Positions 1 through 8,342 of a DNA stretch of 64,000 nt are shown piece by piece. The position numbers were made by a program, and so were the translations under genes. The notes beneath the pieces are model-generated. The model was not told where the DNA came from, searched no databases, and was given only the letters and a program-made list of their open reading frames with translations. Each line of letters starts with the position of its first letter. Within the stretch, counting starts at the first letter, position 1. The DNA comes from Mannheimia indoligenes (GTDB taxonomy: Bacteria > Pseudomonadota > Gammaproteobacteria > Enterobacterales > Pasteurellaceae). The stretch covers positions 79,681 through 143,680 of the forward strand of contig NZ_JBAJJM010000010.1 in assembly GCF_036880405.1 (NCBI RefSeq), written 5' to 3'.

Positions 1-2
1 TT

Positions 3-335
3 GGTACGGCATTTATCGCCACAACTGAATGCCGAAGCCATCAAAAAGTCAAAGAATGGATTGTCAATTCAACAGCTAATGATTTGTTATTGTTCCGCAC
101 CGAGCCGTATTATTACCGCTCTTTGCCAACCGAACTGGCGAGAAAATGCTTTGAAATGAGCGAAAACGGGGCAACCCGTGCTGACATCACCAAGGTGATG
201 AACGCTGGCACAGGAATGCGTCTGGGTATGCTGGAAGGCGATTTTGACAATGGCTATGTGTCGGTGGGCAATGGCATTTCACAAATCCACAAAATCAAAA
301 GTGTGAAAGAATTGATTCATGAGTTGATGGGTTAA
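3..335 (+). CDS. NAD(P)H-dependent flavin oxidoreductase (nitronate monooxygenase family), 3' part
   Basis: The frame is open from the window edge, so the 5' part lies outside. The visible 110 residues begin GTAFIATTEC, which fits the conserved GTxFxAtxE segment of the FMN-binding TIM barrel in nitronate monooxygenase / FabK-like enzymes, and end in a basic C-terminal helix. The segment MLEGDFDNGYVSVGNGIS resembles the glycine-containing C-terminal part of this family (known similarity). The internal TTG at 84 is not a real start because coding continues upstream of it. The substrate cannot be told from the tail alone. A hairpin terminator follows directly. Confidence 0.7.
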   Translation, partial: GTAFIATTECRSHQKVKEWIVNSTANDLLLFRTEPYYYRSLPTELARKCFEMSENGATRADITKVMNAGTGMRLGMLEGDFDNGYVSVGNGISQIHKIKSVKELIHELMG

Positions 336-348
336 ATTGGCAAAATCC

Positions 349-385
349 AACACCGTTTAAATGAACATTTGAGCGGTGTTTTTCG
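349..385 (+). terminator. Rho-independent terminator after the flavin oxidoreductase
   Basis: AACACCG at 349-355 pairs with CGGTGTT at 374-380, the inner arms AAATG/CATTT extend the stem, and a TTTT run follows. It separates this gene from the convergent nrf operon. Confidence 0.7.
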
Positions 386-427
386 CTCGTAGTTTGCAAC
401 ATACCCTAGAAACAATACCACTTACAC

Positions 428-1195
428 TTATTTCTCCTGTTGCCCTTCCAACATCTGCCTTGCCATTTCCATACTTTGAATAATCGCTCGGCGGTTAATC
501 GCATCATTGTTGCTATCTAGCACTTTCCGCCAGTAATCAAGTGCTTGTTGGTAGTCATTATTTAGAAAGCCATCCGAAGCCCGCAGTAATAAACTAGCAC
601 TTTCATTTTTATCTAAACTCAAGGCTTCATCAATAATTGCATTAATTTCTACGGTCATTTTCTGTCCGTTATCGTAATAACGGGCAGTGGCAATTGCCCC
701 TAAAATAGCGGCTTTTTTACCAAGTAGTTTTTGAGCATTGTCGTAGCAAACTAAGGCGGAGTCGAAGTCATTGCTTAACACATAAGCCTGCCCTAATTCA
801 TACCACAGGTCTCCACTATTGGGATTTTCTCTTAGCTGATTTTGTAGACTGATAATGTAGCGTTCATTTTTTGATGTGCCGTGCTGCTCGCTTACTTGTT
901 GCTGAAAATCTTTGTGGACTTTCAAGCCTTCTTGTACAACTTGATAACGCCCTGAGAAGGCATAGTAAGCAGTTCCTAACAATAAAATTGCGATAAGTGA
1001 AAGCATTGCCATTTTAGCAAGCGGTCGATTTTTAACGTTATTTTGCAACTCATTTTTTTCAAATTGAGCCTTCTCAAATTGGTAACGCTGCTCTGCCTCA
1101 CGCTCATATTCTTGCTTCACATCATCTGCAAAATGTTGAGCAAATTTGACCGCCTGTTGATAATTTTCTCTGCTTAATTGATCACGGGTTTCCAT
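428..1195 (-). CDS. nrfG: NrfG-like TPR subunit of the cytochrome c nitrite reductase heme lyase
   Basis: 255 residues. A hydrophilic charged N-terminal part (about 1-57) is followed by one membrane segment (about 62-80, MAMLSLIAILLLGTAYYAF) and a periplasmic region with TPR-type repeats such as LWYELGQAYVLSNDFDSALV. Known role: with NrfE and NrfF it presents apocytochrome for attachment of the special CXXCK heme of NrfA. It is the last gene of the nrf operon, 11 bp after nrfF. The long N-terminal part before the TM makes it resemble the C-terminal half of CcmI, so CcmI-like is the alternative name. A USS core lies in the codons just before the TM segment. Confidence 0.85.
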   Translation of the reverse strand: METRDQLSRENYQQAVKFAQHFADDVKQEYEREAEQRYQFEKAQFEKNELQNNVKNRPLAKMAMLSLIAILLLGTAYYAFSGRYQVVQEGLKVHKDFQQQVSEQHGTSKNERYIISLQNQLRENPNSGDLWYELGQAYVLSNDFDSALVCYDNAQKLLGKKAAILGAIATARYYDNGQKMTVEINAIIDEALSLDKNESASLLLRASDGFLNNDYQQALDYWRKVLDSNNDAINRRAIIQSMEMARQMLEGQQEK

Positions 1196-1206
1196 TGAAT
1201 TTACTC

Positions 1207-1638
1207 TTATTTGGTTCTATTTTTTCGAGTTCGCCATAAAATCGCAATAAACAATAAGCCGAACAATCCAACCGGTAAGCCCCAGAGCACCCACGTTTGT
1301 GGTGTAAGCGGTGGCTGGTAATTCACAAAATTGCCGAAACGTTCAGTCATAATGCGGATAATTTCCTCATTACTTTTGCCTTCATTTACCATTTCGTACA
1401 CTTCAATCCGCAAGTTATAGGCGGCAGTTGCGTTTGATTCCACCAAATTTTGGTTTTGGCACTGTAGGCAACGTAAAGAGCGAGCAAGTGAAATCGCCCT
1501 TACTCGGTCTGATTCGTTTTTGAATTGAAAAGTATCTACCATATCCGCTTGGGCGGTATTAATGCCAATACTCATCGTAAATACAAGCGGTAAAATTTTG
1601 GCAATTTTTTGCAAAAGTGAAAATAGGTTAGTTATCAT
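1207..1638 (-). CDS. nrfF: NrfF, CcmH-like thiol subunit of the nitrite reductase heme lyase
   Basis: 143 residues: signal peptide (about 1-31, ending AQA), the CcmH-family motif LRCLQCQNQ near residue 56, and a C-terminal membrane anchor (about 115-135) followed by a basic tail. Known role: the CXXC pair reduces or holds the cysteines of the NrfA CXXCK site during heme attachment. The gene starts 3 bp after dsbE. The signal peptide (KIAKILPLVF) is encoded across a reverse-complement USS with its TTTGC-type tail. Confidence 0.9.
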   Translation of the reverse strand: MITNLFSLLQKIAKILPLVFTMSIGINTAQADMVDTFQFKNESDRVRAISLARSLRCLQCQNQNLVESNATAAYNLRIEVYEMVNEGKSNEEIIRIMTERFGNFVNYQPPLTPQTWVLWGLPVGLFGLLFIAILWRTRKNRTK

Positions 1639-1641
1639 TCA

Positions 1642-2175
1642 CTATTTTTCCTTCCTAAGAGCCTCTAATCTTGGCATAAAATCTTGGGAGAAATCCGGGT
1701 TGTAGCCTTTTTGTTGATAACGTACCACGCCGTGTCTATCAATTAAATAGCTCGATGGGGCTGATGAAACTTTAAGCGTTTGAATTAAAAAGCCTTTTTC
1801 ATAATCATCAATAATCAAGCTAAACGGATTTCCCCAATTTTGTAATGCTTTAAGAGCATCATTTGGGCGGTCGCCATAAGTTAAACCAACAATCGGCACG
1901 CCTTGCTGTTTGAGTTCTAATAAAATAGGAAATTCTTTAATACACCAAGTACACCAGCTTGCCCAAACGTTGAGAATATAAGGCTCTTGAGGCAAGCTGT
2001 TGTTATTTAAATGAGCATTGCCATCAAGTAAGTTTTTGCCTACAAATTCAGGGAAAGGCTTACCCTGCCAATCTTCGGTTGGTGAAAGTGTATCTTTATT
2101 CATTAACGGCACGGCAAGAAAGCCCACAATCATTACAAGTATCAAAATAGGAATAAGTAACAATGCTTTTTTCAT
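1642..2175 (-). CDS. dsbE: DsbE/CcmG-type thiol:disulfide interchange protein of the nrf operon
   Basis: 177 residues with an N-terminal membrane anchor (about 5-26) and a periplasmic thioredoxin fold. The active site reads WASWCTWCIKEFP near residues 71-83, a CXXC with the W-C-x-x-C context of CcmG/DsbE. Family role: a weak reductant that keeps apocytochrome cysteines reduced for heme ligation. It overlaps nrfE by 4 bp (ATGA) and is followed by nrfF, so it serves the dedicated NrfEFG lyase here. It could also be labelled nrfX or ccmG. Confidence 0.88.
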   Translation of the reverse strand: MKKALLLIPILILVMIVGFLAVPLMNKDTLSPTEDWQGKPFPEFVGKNLLDGNAHLNNNSLPQEPYILNVWASWCTWCIKEFPILLELKQQGVPIVGLTYGDRPNDALKALQNWGNPFSLIIDDYEKGFLIQTLKVSSAPSSYLIDRHGVVRYQQKGYNPDFSQDFMPRLEALRKEK

Positions 2176-4076
2176 TTTTTATGTTCTCTACGATAGCCGA
2201 ATAATGCCAAAATGGAGGCAATAATCATAATAATACCACCCAGCCAAAGGGCTTGCACATAAGGCTTGTAATGCAGGCGGAAAGCGTATTCTAAATTACC
2301 GAATTTATCGCCCATAACAATGTAAATATCGTCTAAATAGTGGTGATAAAGCCCGACCTCTGCCATCGTCATCGTACGCACATCGTAATAACGTCTTTCC
2401 GGCGTTACTGTTGCAAGCACTTTCTCATCTTTACTAATTGAAAATACGGCTTGTTCTGAGGTGTAATTTGGACCAATTAAATCGTGATAATCTTGATATT
2501 TGAAGGTAAAACCCGCTAATTCCGCCTGTTCATTTGGTTTTAAACGTACGCCGATTTCATCGCCATAATAGCTGTTCATCATCGCTCCAATCACGCAGAT
2601 CGCAAAGCCGATGTGGGCTAATCGCATTGCAAGCGGTTTTATTTTGAACATAAATGGCAAATAAGGGATATGGGTTAAAATAATCCATACCGCGAAACTG
2701 ATGAACACAATTGGCAGTAGCACGAAATCAAAATGCGGTCTTTGTGAAATAGAGGTGTAAATTATGCCGAGAGCCAAGCCTACTGCCACAGGGAATAACC
2801 ATAATTTTACTAAAATCTGTTTAGTTGGGATCTGTTTCCAGCGTAGCACTACTGCAAATCCCATCACTACCATTAGCAGTAAACTAAGCGGAGCAAAAAC
2901 ACTATTGAAATACGGAGCACCAACCGAGATCGATCCCCAATTCATTATGGTAAAGATCATCGGATAAAATGTACCTAACAATACGACACAAGCCGCTACA
3001 CTAAATAAGCCGTTAATCAGTAGGAATGCTGTTTCTTTCGAGAGCAAATCAAAACGAACTTTGCCTTGCCATAAATTAGCTCTAAAGGCGAAAAGAGCTA
3101 AAGCAACGAAACTGAGGCTAAAAAAGAGGATAAGAATTGCCATTCCTCTGTCAGGATCAACCGCAAAAGCGTGAACAGATGTTAAAACCCCGGAGCGAAC
3201 AATAAATGTGCCTAATAAACTTAGAGCGAAAGCGAAGATGGCAAGTAAAATTGTCCAGTAGTAGAACACGCCTCGTTGTTGGCTCACAATCAAACTGTGC
3301 ACTAATGCTGTGCCTAATAACCAAGGCATTAATGAGGCATTTTCAACAGGATCCCAGAACCACCAGCCGCCCCAGCCGAGTTCATAATACGCCCACCAAG
3401 CTCCTAAAATGATGCCTGCAGTAAGGAAACCCCACGAGATCATCGTCCACGGGCGGAGCCAACGCATTACTGCCGCATCCATTCCACCGGAAATTAAGGC
3501 AGCGACAATCATCGCAAAGCTAACCGCAAAGCCTACATAGCCTAAGTAAAGTAACGGAGGGTGGAAGATTAAACCAATATCTTGCAACATTGGATTGAGA
3601 TCTCGCCCTTCCGGTGGAGGTGGAAAACCTCGCTCGAATGGGCTAGAAACTAACAAGATGAAAAGTAGGAAACCGAGTGAGATCAGCCCTAGCATTACTA
3701 GGGTTCGATTAGCAAATAAGCGGTCAATTTTTTGGGAAAATTTGCAAAATACTGCAGACCAAAGCACAAGAGCAGTGAGCCAAAACAGCATTGAACCTTC
3801 GTGTCCACCCCAAGTAGCAGCAAATTTAAAGAAATCAGGAAGTTGGCTATTGGAATGGGCTGCGACATAGATAACAGAAAAGTCATCTGTCAAAAAAGCA
3901 TAGACTAAAGCGGAAAAGGAAATTGTGGTGAAAGCAGCTTGCAAATAAGTAAACAAAGGCGATAACGCCAGCCAATGATATTGCTTGCGTAGCTCTCCCC
4001 AAAGTGAAAAACCAATTTGAAAAACCGCTGAAATTGCAGCCAATAAAAGTGAAAAATAGCCCAGTTCAGGTAGCAT
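2172..4076 (-). CDS. nrfE: NrfE, CcmF-family cytochrome c heme lyase
   Basis: 634 residues, a polytopic inner-membrane protein of the CcmF/NrfE/CcsA family. Visible family motifs are WGGHEGSMLFW (about 89-99) and the tryptophan-rich heme-handling motif GGWWFWDPVEN (about 235-245). Periplasmic histidines lie around the WWD domain, and there is a hydrophilic periplasmic region near the C-terminus (about 505-600). Role: catalytic subunit transferring heme to NrfA. It opens the second half of the nrf operon after a 136-bp gap containing a stable hairpin. Confidence 0.92.
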   Translation of the reverse strand: MLPELGYFSLLLAAISAVFQIGFSLWGELRKQYHWLALSPLFTYLQAAFTTISFSALVYAFLTDDFSVIYVAAHSNSQLPDFFKFAATWGGHEGSMLFWLTALVLWSAVFCKFSQKIDRLFANRTLVMLGLISLGFLLFILLVSSPFERGFPPPPEGRDLNPMLQDIGLIFHPPLLYLGYVGFAVSFAMIVAALISGGMDAAVMRWLRPWTMISWGFLTAGIILGAWWAYYELGWGGWWFWDPVENASLMPWLLGTALVHSLIVSQQRGVFYYWTILLAIFAFALSLLGTFIVRSGVLTSVHAFAVDPDRGMAILILFFSLSFVALALFAFRANLWQGKVRFDLLSKETAFLLINGLFSVAACVVLLGTFYPMIFTIMNWGSISVGAPYFNSVFAPLSLLLMVVMGFAVVLRWKQIPTKQILVKLWLFPVAVGLALGIIYTSISQRPHFDFVLLPIVFISFAVWIILTHIPYLPFMFKIKPLAMRLAHIGFAICVIGAMMNSYYGDEIGVRLKPNEQAELAGFTFKYQDYHDLIGPNYTSEQAVFSISKDEKVLATVTPERRYYDVRTMTMAEVGLYHHYLDDIYIVMGDKFGNLEYAFRLHYKPYVQALWLGGIIMIIASILALFGYRREHKK

Positions 4077-4159
4077 AATAAATCCAAAAAATGACCGCTT
4101 GTGAAGGTAAAATAGGACGAAAATAGATATTTAATTAAGTTCCCATCTTTAGCAAAGAG

Positions 4160-4178
4160 GGGGGCTATATTAGCCCCC
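4160..4178 (-). other. Intra-operon hairpin between nrfD and nrfE
   Basis: GGGGGCTA at 4160-4167 pairs with TAGCCCCC at 4171-4178 with a 3-nt loop, in the only sizeable gap (4077-4212) of the operon. On the transcribed minus strand it is followed by TCTTTGC, a poor U-run, so partial termination or mRNA end protection is more likely than full termination. Confidence 0.6.
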
Positions 4179-4212
4179 ACCCTATTGCTTAAATAATGTT
4201 TTAGCTTATCGC

Positions 4213-5160
4213 TTAGCTTGCAATCGTAAGTTGCCCTGCATAAAGGATAAAGTAACGTAAGCAGAGTACACCGATTAAGTCGAAAATGGAAATTAAAATA
4301 ATAAATTTCACATTATGTTTCAAGCGGTGGCTACCAAAAATATTTGCCGTTAATGGAATAGCGATACCAATTAACATTACGCCGATCCAGAATACGCTAC
4401 CCCAGAAGCCTGAAAGTGCATTTGTTAAAGCAAGTGATTTATCTGCCCCACCGAAGTGTAAGCCCACAAAGAATGCCACAATTAAACCTAATTCAGTTAC
4501 CATAATCGGCACTTCAAATTTGTGCATAAAGTGGACTTCGTGGCTCTCGCCCGATAATTTACCGGCAAGTAATACCATCAGGAATGTTGCCGCAATACCA
4601 GAAGATGCACCGGATGCTAAGAATAGTGCCGGTAACACAGGGTTGTTTAACATCGGATAGCTGACTAAGGCTGATAGTAGGAAACCTGTGTAAGCCCCTA
4701 ATACCGCCGCTAACACGAATAAGATAAATTCAATTGGTTTTAACAGTTTTGCTTCGGCAAAATCGATCAAGCCCGAAAACATTGGTAGATAACGAGCAAT
4801 CCAATCTTTAAACATAATTGCAATCCAAACAACGAGAACTGCCATATAAAGTTGGAATAACATCACCCCCATCGACATTACCGATGAAAAGTTGTAGTTG
4901 AACATTAATTTCCAGAATGTCCAAGGCTTGGTCAAGTGGAAAATAAGTAGCAACAAACCAATGATAGTTGGTAGTGTACCAAGAATTGCCGCACTGCGAA
5001 TAATCCAGTTTTGGCTTGGTTTTTCGATTTTTACACCGCTATTACGGTAAGCAATCGCTAACTGTACCGCACCTGATGAAATACCAAGTAGGAATAAATA
5101 GATAGCGATGGTGCCGTCCCAAACAAGGTTTGGGGTTTGGAAAGGTACATATTCATTCAT
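4213..5160 (-). CDS. nrfD: NrfD, membrane quinol-oxidising subunit
   Basis: 315 residues and about eight membrane segments, a member of the NrfD/PsrC family. Known role: takes electrons from menaquinol and passes them to the iron-sulphur protein NrfC, then to NrfB and NrfA. It overlaps nrfC by 1 bp. Length and hydrophobicity are normal for the family. Confidence 0.93.
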   Translation of the reverse strand: MNEYVPFQTPNLVWDGTIAIYLFLLGISSGAVQLAIAYRNSGVKIEKPSQNWIIRSAAILGTLPTIIGLLLLIFHLTKPWTFWKLMFNYNFSSVMSMGVMLFQLYMAVLVVWIAIMFKDWIARYLPMFSGLIDFAEAKLLKPIEFILFVLAAVLGAYTGFLLSALVSYPMLNNPVLPALFLASGASSGIAATFLMVLLAGKLSGESHEVHFMHKFEVPIMVTELGLIVAFFVGLHFGGADKSLALTNALSGFWGSVFWIGVMLIGIAIPLTANIFGSHRLKHNVKFIILISIFDLIGVLCLRYFILYAGQLTIAS

Positions 5161-5837
5161 TATCTATGTTCTCCTTTACCAAATGGAATGTGATACAAGT
5201 TCGGCTCTGTACCGAGCGATGTTTTCGTACGATAAACAGAGTTGTTTTTCACTTTGTGGAAAATATCGCTAGTTGGATCGTTCATATCACCGAAGGTTAA
5301 TGCTTTGGTCGGGCAAGCCTCAACACAAGCCGGTTGTTTGCCTTCAGCCAAGTTTGTATCACGGCAGAAGTTACATTTATCTGCGGATTTTTTCTCTGGG
5401 TGAATGAAACGTACACGGTATGGACACACCGCAATACAATATTGACACCCCACACATAAATCTGAGTGAACATCCACAATTCCCGTTTCCGGATCAACAA
5501 AGGATGCACCTGTCGGGCAAACACTTACGCAAGGTGCGTTAGTACAATGTTGGCAAGATTGACGGAAAAACTCATACTGTACATTTGGGAATTCGCCAAA
5601 CGGCTCGCTACGGATAATTTCTAATCGAGAAACACCTTCCGGCACTTTGTTTGTAGTACGGCAAGCGTCCATACACGCAGTACAGCCGATACAAGAAGTT
5701 TCATCGTGTACCATCGCATAACGAATTTTCTTTTGTTCTTTCTCAGTAGCAAGAGTTACTGAGGTAGCAAGCCCAGTGCTTGCTACGACAGCTATAGCAC
5801 CTGCCCCTGAGACGAAATCTCTACGGGTGCAAGTCAT
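5160..5837 (-). CDS. nrfC: NrfC, four-cluster ferredoxin-like electron carrier
   Basis: 225 residues. The N-terminus MTCTRRDFVSGAGAIAV is a twin-arginine signal with RR at 5-6. Sixteen cysteines occur in four groups: CIGCTACMDAC, CQHCTNAPCVSVC, CVGCQYCIAVC and CNFC with CVEAC, which fit four [4Fe-4S] clusters. Role: electron transfer from NrfD to the periplasmic cytochromes. It is coupled to nrfB (1-bp overlap) and nrfD (1-bp overlap). Confidence 0.94.
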   Translation of the reverse strand: MTCTRRDFVSGAGAIAVVASTGLATSVTLATEKEQKKIRYAMVHDETSCIGCTACMDACRTTNKVPEGVSRLEIIRSEPFGEFPNVQYEFFRQSCQHCTNAPCVSVCPTGASFVDPETGIVDVHSDLCVGCQYCIAVCPYRVRFIHPEKKSADKCNFCRDTNLAEGKQPACVEACPTKALTFGDMNDPTSDIFHKVKNNSVYRTKTSLGTEPNLYHIPFGKGEHR

Positions 5838-6499
5838 TATTTTATTCCTTTTGCTTCTGTGGCTTTCATTTCAGGATTTTTAAATTCTCCTGAATGAATT
5901 TTAGTATGACAATCTGTACAAAGTTTAATACGATCTTTTTCAGGAATGTCTTTCATCGGATCTTTTTCCGGGTGAATCTCATGACAGTTCGTACAAGTAA
6001 TTTTTGTTGCGTGTGTGTCGTGAGCCCAGAATTTTTCACGCAATTTCTCTGGTGTATGGCAAGCTACACAAACTTGATTTTGCTCATTAATAGAACGCTC
6101 AAGATCTGCATTACTTGCTTTACCATGAGGGTTAAAACGCATTACGTCTTTCACCCCTTTACGATGGCTTTCAGAGATATTCCCGTGGCAACTCACACAG
6201 GTAAGTTGCTCGCCTGTATTTGGACTTTTCACATCTTTTTGGAAATGTTTTCCTGCGTGATGGAAAGGCTTACCTGTTGCATTCGCTGATTCGTGGCACT
6301 GTGTACAATATTTGTTTGGATCACGTCTTGCATCAGTTACAACTTGGCTATCTTGCGTTTGTGGCTGTTCTGATTGCCAAAGTGGTTTTGGACGTTCAGG
6401 CATCACCGCATTCGCACTGGAGATTGTAAAAAAACCTGCAAATATGACCGCTTGTACTAGGGCGATCGCTCGCCCTGTTTTTGACATTAAGTTTTTCAT
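5837..6499 (-). CDS. nrfB: NrfB, pentaheme cytochrome c
   Basis: 220 residues: a cleavable signal peptide (to about residue 31, NAVMP) and exactly five CXXCH motifs (CTQCH, CVSCH, CVACH, CTNCH, CTDCH). Role: periplasmic electron donor to NrfA. The signal segment LVQAVIFAGFF is encoded over a reverse-complement USS. It starts 18 bp after nrfA. Confidence 0.95.
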   Translation of the reverse strand: MKNLMSKTGRAIALVQAVIFAGFFTISSANAVMPERPKPLWQSEQPQTQDSQVVTDARRDPNKYCTQCHESANATGKPFHHAGKHFQKDVKSPNTGEQLTCVSCHGNISESHRKGVKDVMRFNPHGKASNADLERSINEQNQVCVACHTPEKLREKFWAHDTHATKITCTNCHEIHPEKDPMKDIPEKDRIKLCTDCHTKIHSGEFKNPEMKATEAKGIK

Positions 6500-6517
6500 A
6501 GTTCACCTCAAGCTACA

Positions 6518-8002
6518 TTATTTTGCATCTGCTTTTGGTGCATCTTCTGCCGGCAATAAGCCTTTAGCACGAGCTTCTTTTTCCCACTGTGGAACAACTG
6601 TTTTTAAGAACTCATCTTTCGCCGCTTTTTCTTTAGGAATGTCTAAGCCAATAACTTTTTGTGCTTTTTCTTTAGTTGAAATATCAGGAATTGCAACCGG
6701 TGTGCTTACATTATGTTTCGCTAATACAACACCTAACTCTGCACGAGCATCTGCTGCACGCTCAAGACCTGTTGCAATAGTGCGTAACATTACATCTGGT
6801 GCGTGGAAGTGGTTACCGTGCCCTGCTGCTGAGTAGTCCCAACGCCATTGAGCGTGGCGGATAGCTGTTAAGATGTTTTTCATCTCTTCTTCTGTTGCAC
6901 CGGCATCCCAAGCTGCTTTCGCTTCAAAGTGAGCTTTCACTAATTGATCTTCTAAGCGAATCATTGCATCTCTGATATCGTGTTTATATTGTGCTACACG
7001 TTTTTGTAATGTTTCTTTACTTTGCTCGTGGCAAGTTTTACAACTTGCTTCAAAATTATCGAATGGATTACCAATTTTGTGTTCAGTATAAACTTTACCA
7101 TCTTTATCTTTCACTTTTGGCATATGGCAATCTGCACAGGTTACGCCATTTTTACCGTGAGTACCTTGTGCCCAAACTTCAAAATCAGGATGCTGAGTTT
7201 TTAACATTGGAGCTTTAGATAAAGCGTGTGTCCAGTCGGCAAATTTGATTTCATCATAGTATTTTTCGATGCTATCTACATCAATACCGTTTTTCCAAGG
7301 GAAGGTTACATCTGTTTTATTTTTGAAATAGTACTCAACGTGGCAGTTTGCACAAACAGCTGGACGCTGACCGTGTTTGTCTAACTCTTCAAATTTCCAA
7401 CCGATGGTATTTAAAGCACGTAAAACGTGAGGGCGAGCAACACGAAGTGCCGCTTTGCCTTCTTTAAACTCTTCTGAAGCAGTATCGTGGCAGTCTGCAC
7501 AACCAATTGAGTTCACAACTTCTGAACCATATTTTGCCCATTTAGGGTCAAAGTAACCACGCTCGCCTTTTTCTTCAATCAAACGAGGAACATCCGGACC
7601 TTTACACGCCCAGCAAGCTGAAGGCTGTGGACCGTCGTTTTCATCTTTAGGTGCTCCGGTACGCAAAATATCACGCACATCGGTAACCGCATAATAGTGC
7701 CCGCGTGGTTTGTTATAGTCTTTAGAGAATGCATAACCTGCCCATAAAATCACAAAACGAGGATCGTACTCTAACGCACTACCACGATCGGTTGATTGAG
7801 AAGTTGCTTTCCAAGAATTGTATTGGAGCGGGTACTTCTCTGCAAAAAGATGGTTTGCAGACTCAACCGTTACGCCTAATTTTTCATGTTTAACGGCTTT
7901 ATCTGTTAAAGATTCTTTTTTGGCTTCTTCAGCTAATGCCGGTTGTAAACACCCCAATATTGAAATTGCAGCCACCATTAGGCTTTTCGTGAATAATTTC
8001 AT
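6518..8002 (-). CDS. nrfA: NrfA, ammonia-forming cytochrome c nitrite reductase
   Basis: 494 residues from the ATG at 8002. That start is chosen because it gives a normal signal peptide (MKLFTKSLMVAAISILG, cleavage near LAEEA) and is preceded by GGGAGA; the frame is open a further 10 codons upstream. The catalytic heme motif is CWACK (lysine ligand), with four ordinary CXXCH motifs (CADCH, CANCH, CADCH, CKTCH). Reaction: six-electron reduction of nitrite to ammonium in the periplasm during anaerobic respiration. It leads the operon nrfABCDE-dsbE-nrfFG. Confidence 0.97.
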   Translation of the reverse strand: MKLFTKSLMVAAISILGCLQPALAEEAKKESLTDKAVKHEKLGVTVESANHLFAEKYPLQYNSWKATSQSTDRGSALEYDPRFVILWAGYAFSKDYNKPRGHYYAVTDVRDILRTGAPKDENDGPQPSACWACKGPDVPRLIEEKGERGYFDPKWAKYGSEVVNSIGCADCHDTASEEFKEGKAALRVARPHVLRALNTIGWKFEELDKHGQRPAVCANCHVEYYFKNKTDVTFPWKNGIDVDSIEKYYDEIKFADWTHALSKAPMLKTQHPDFEVWAQGTHGKNGVTCADCHMPKVKDKDGKVYTEHKIGNPFDNFEASCKTCHEQSKETLQKRVAQYKHDIRDAMIRLEDQLVKAHFEAKAAWDAGATEEEMKNILTAIRHAQWRWDYSAAGHGNHFHAPDVMLRTIATGLERAADARAELGVVLAKHNVSTPVAIPDISTKEKAQKVIGLDIPKEKAAKDEFLKTVVPQWEKEARAKGLLPAEDAPKADAK

Positions 8003-8140
8003 TTTGGTTCTCCCACTCAGGTAAAAAATCATTAAATATAAATAAGAATTTTTCCTATTACATTAATAAGAAAATTCTAATAATTCATTAAGGAGAATAT
8101 GAAATTTAAATCAACTCTACTATCGCAAAGTGAAGATTTT

Positions 8141-8154
8141 TTGAATTAAATCAA
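8141..8154 (-). promoter_or_regulatory. FNR-like box upstream of nrfA
   Basis: TTGAATTAAATCAA matches the FNR consensus TTGAT-N4-ATCAA with one mismatch. It is centred about 145 bp upstream of the nrfA start, consistent with anaerobic induction (known for nrf in gamma-proteobacteria). I could not assign a convincing -10 at the usual -41.5 spacing. Confidence 0.6.
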
Positions 8155-8169
8155 GAAAATTCCGCAAAA

Positions 8170-8185
8170 TACCCCTTAAGGGGTA
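8170..8185. promoter_or_regulatory. NarP/NarL 7-2-7 binding site
   Basis: TACCCCT-TA-AGGGGTA is a perfect 16-bp palindrome with two inverted NarL/NarP heptamers at the 7-2-7 spacing that NarP requires. It is 30 bp upstream (centre to centre) of the FNR-like box in the nrfA-ilvG gap, so nitrate/nitrite control of nrf is the likely role. Confidence 0.72.
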
Positions 8186-8342
8186 AAGCCTTTTACCGCC
8201 TAAATAAAAACGACTTTTATTTGCTTAAATAATAGATAAAATCAATTCTTACTTTAGTCAAAATTAAAGTTTAAAAAATAGAGAATTTGTGGTATCTATA
8301 ACATTTTTAACAAATAATAAAAAATGCAAAGGACACAACACA
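8186..8342. other. AT-rich remainder of the nrfA-ilvG divergent region
   Basis: Upstream of ilvG I see no branched-chain leader peptide and no terminator/antiterminator pair, so the classical ilvG attenuator is not visible. AAAGGACACA precedes the ilvG ATG and can act as a ribosome binding site. Confidence 0.4.

Noticed and set aside
3905..4180. 91-codon minus-strand frame covering the nrfD-nrfE gap
   Set aside because: Mostly overlaps nrfE in another frame; no separate ribosome site, and it includes the hairpin.
8099..8149. Small + strand ORF (16 codons) with a good AAGGAGA site in the nrfA-ilvG region, a possible leader peptide for ilvG
   Set aside because: It has only two leucines and one other branched-chain-free sequence, no attenuator follows, and it overlaps the FNR-like box; chance is more likely.
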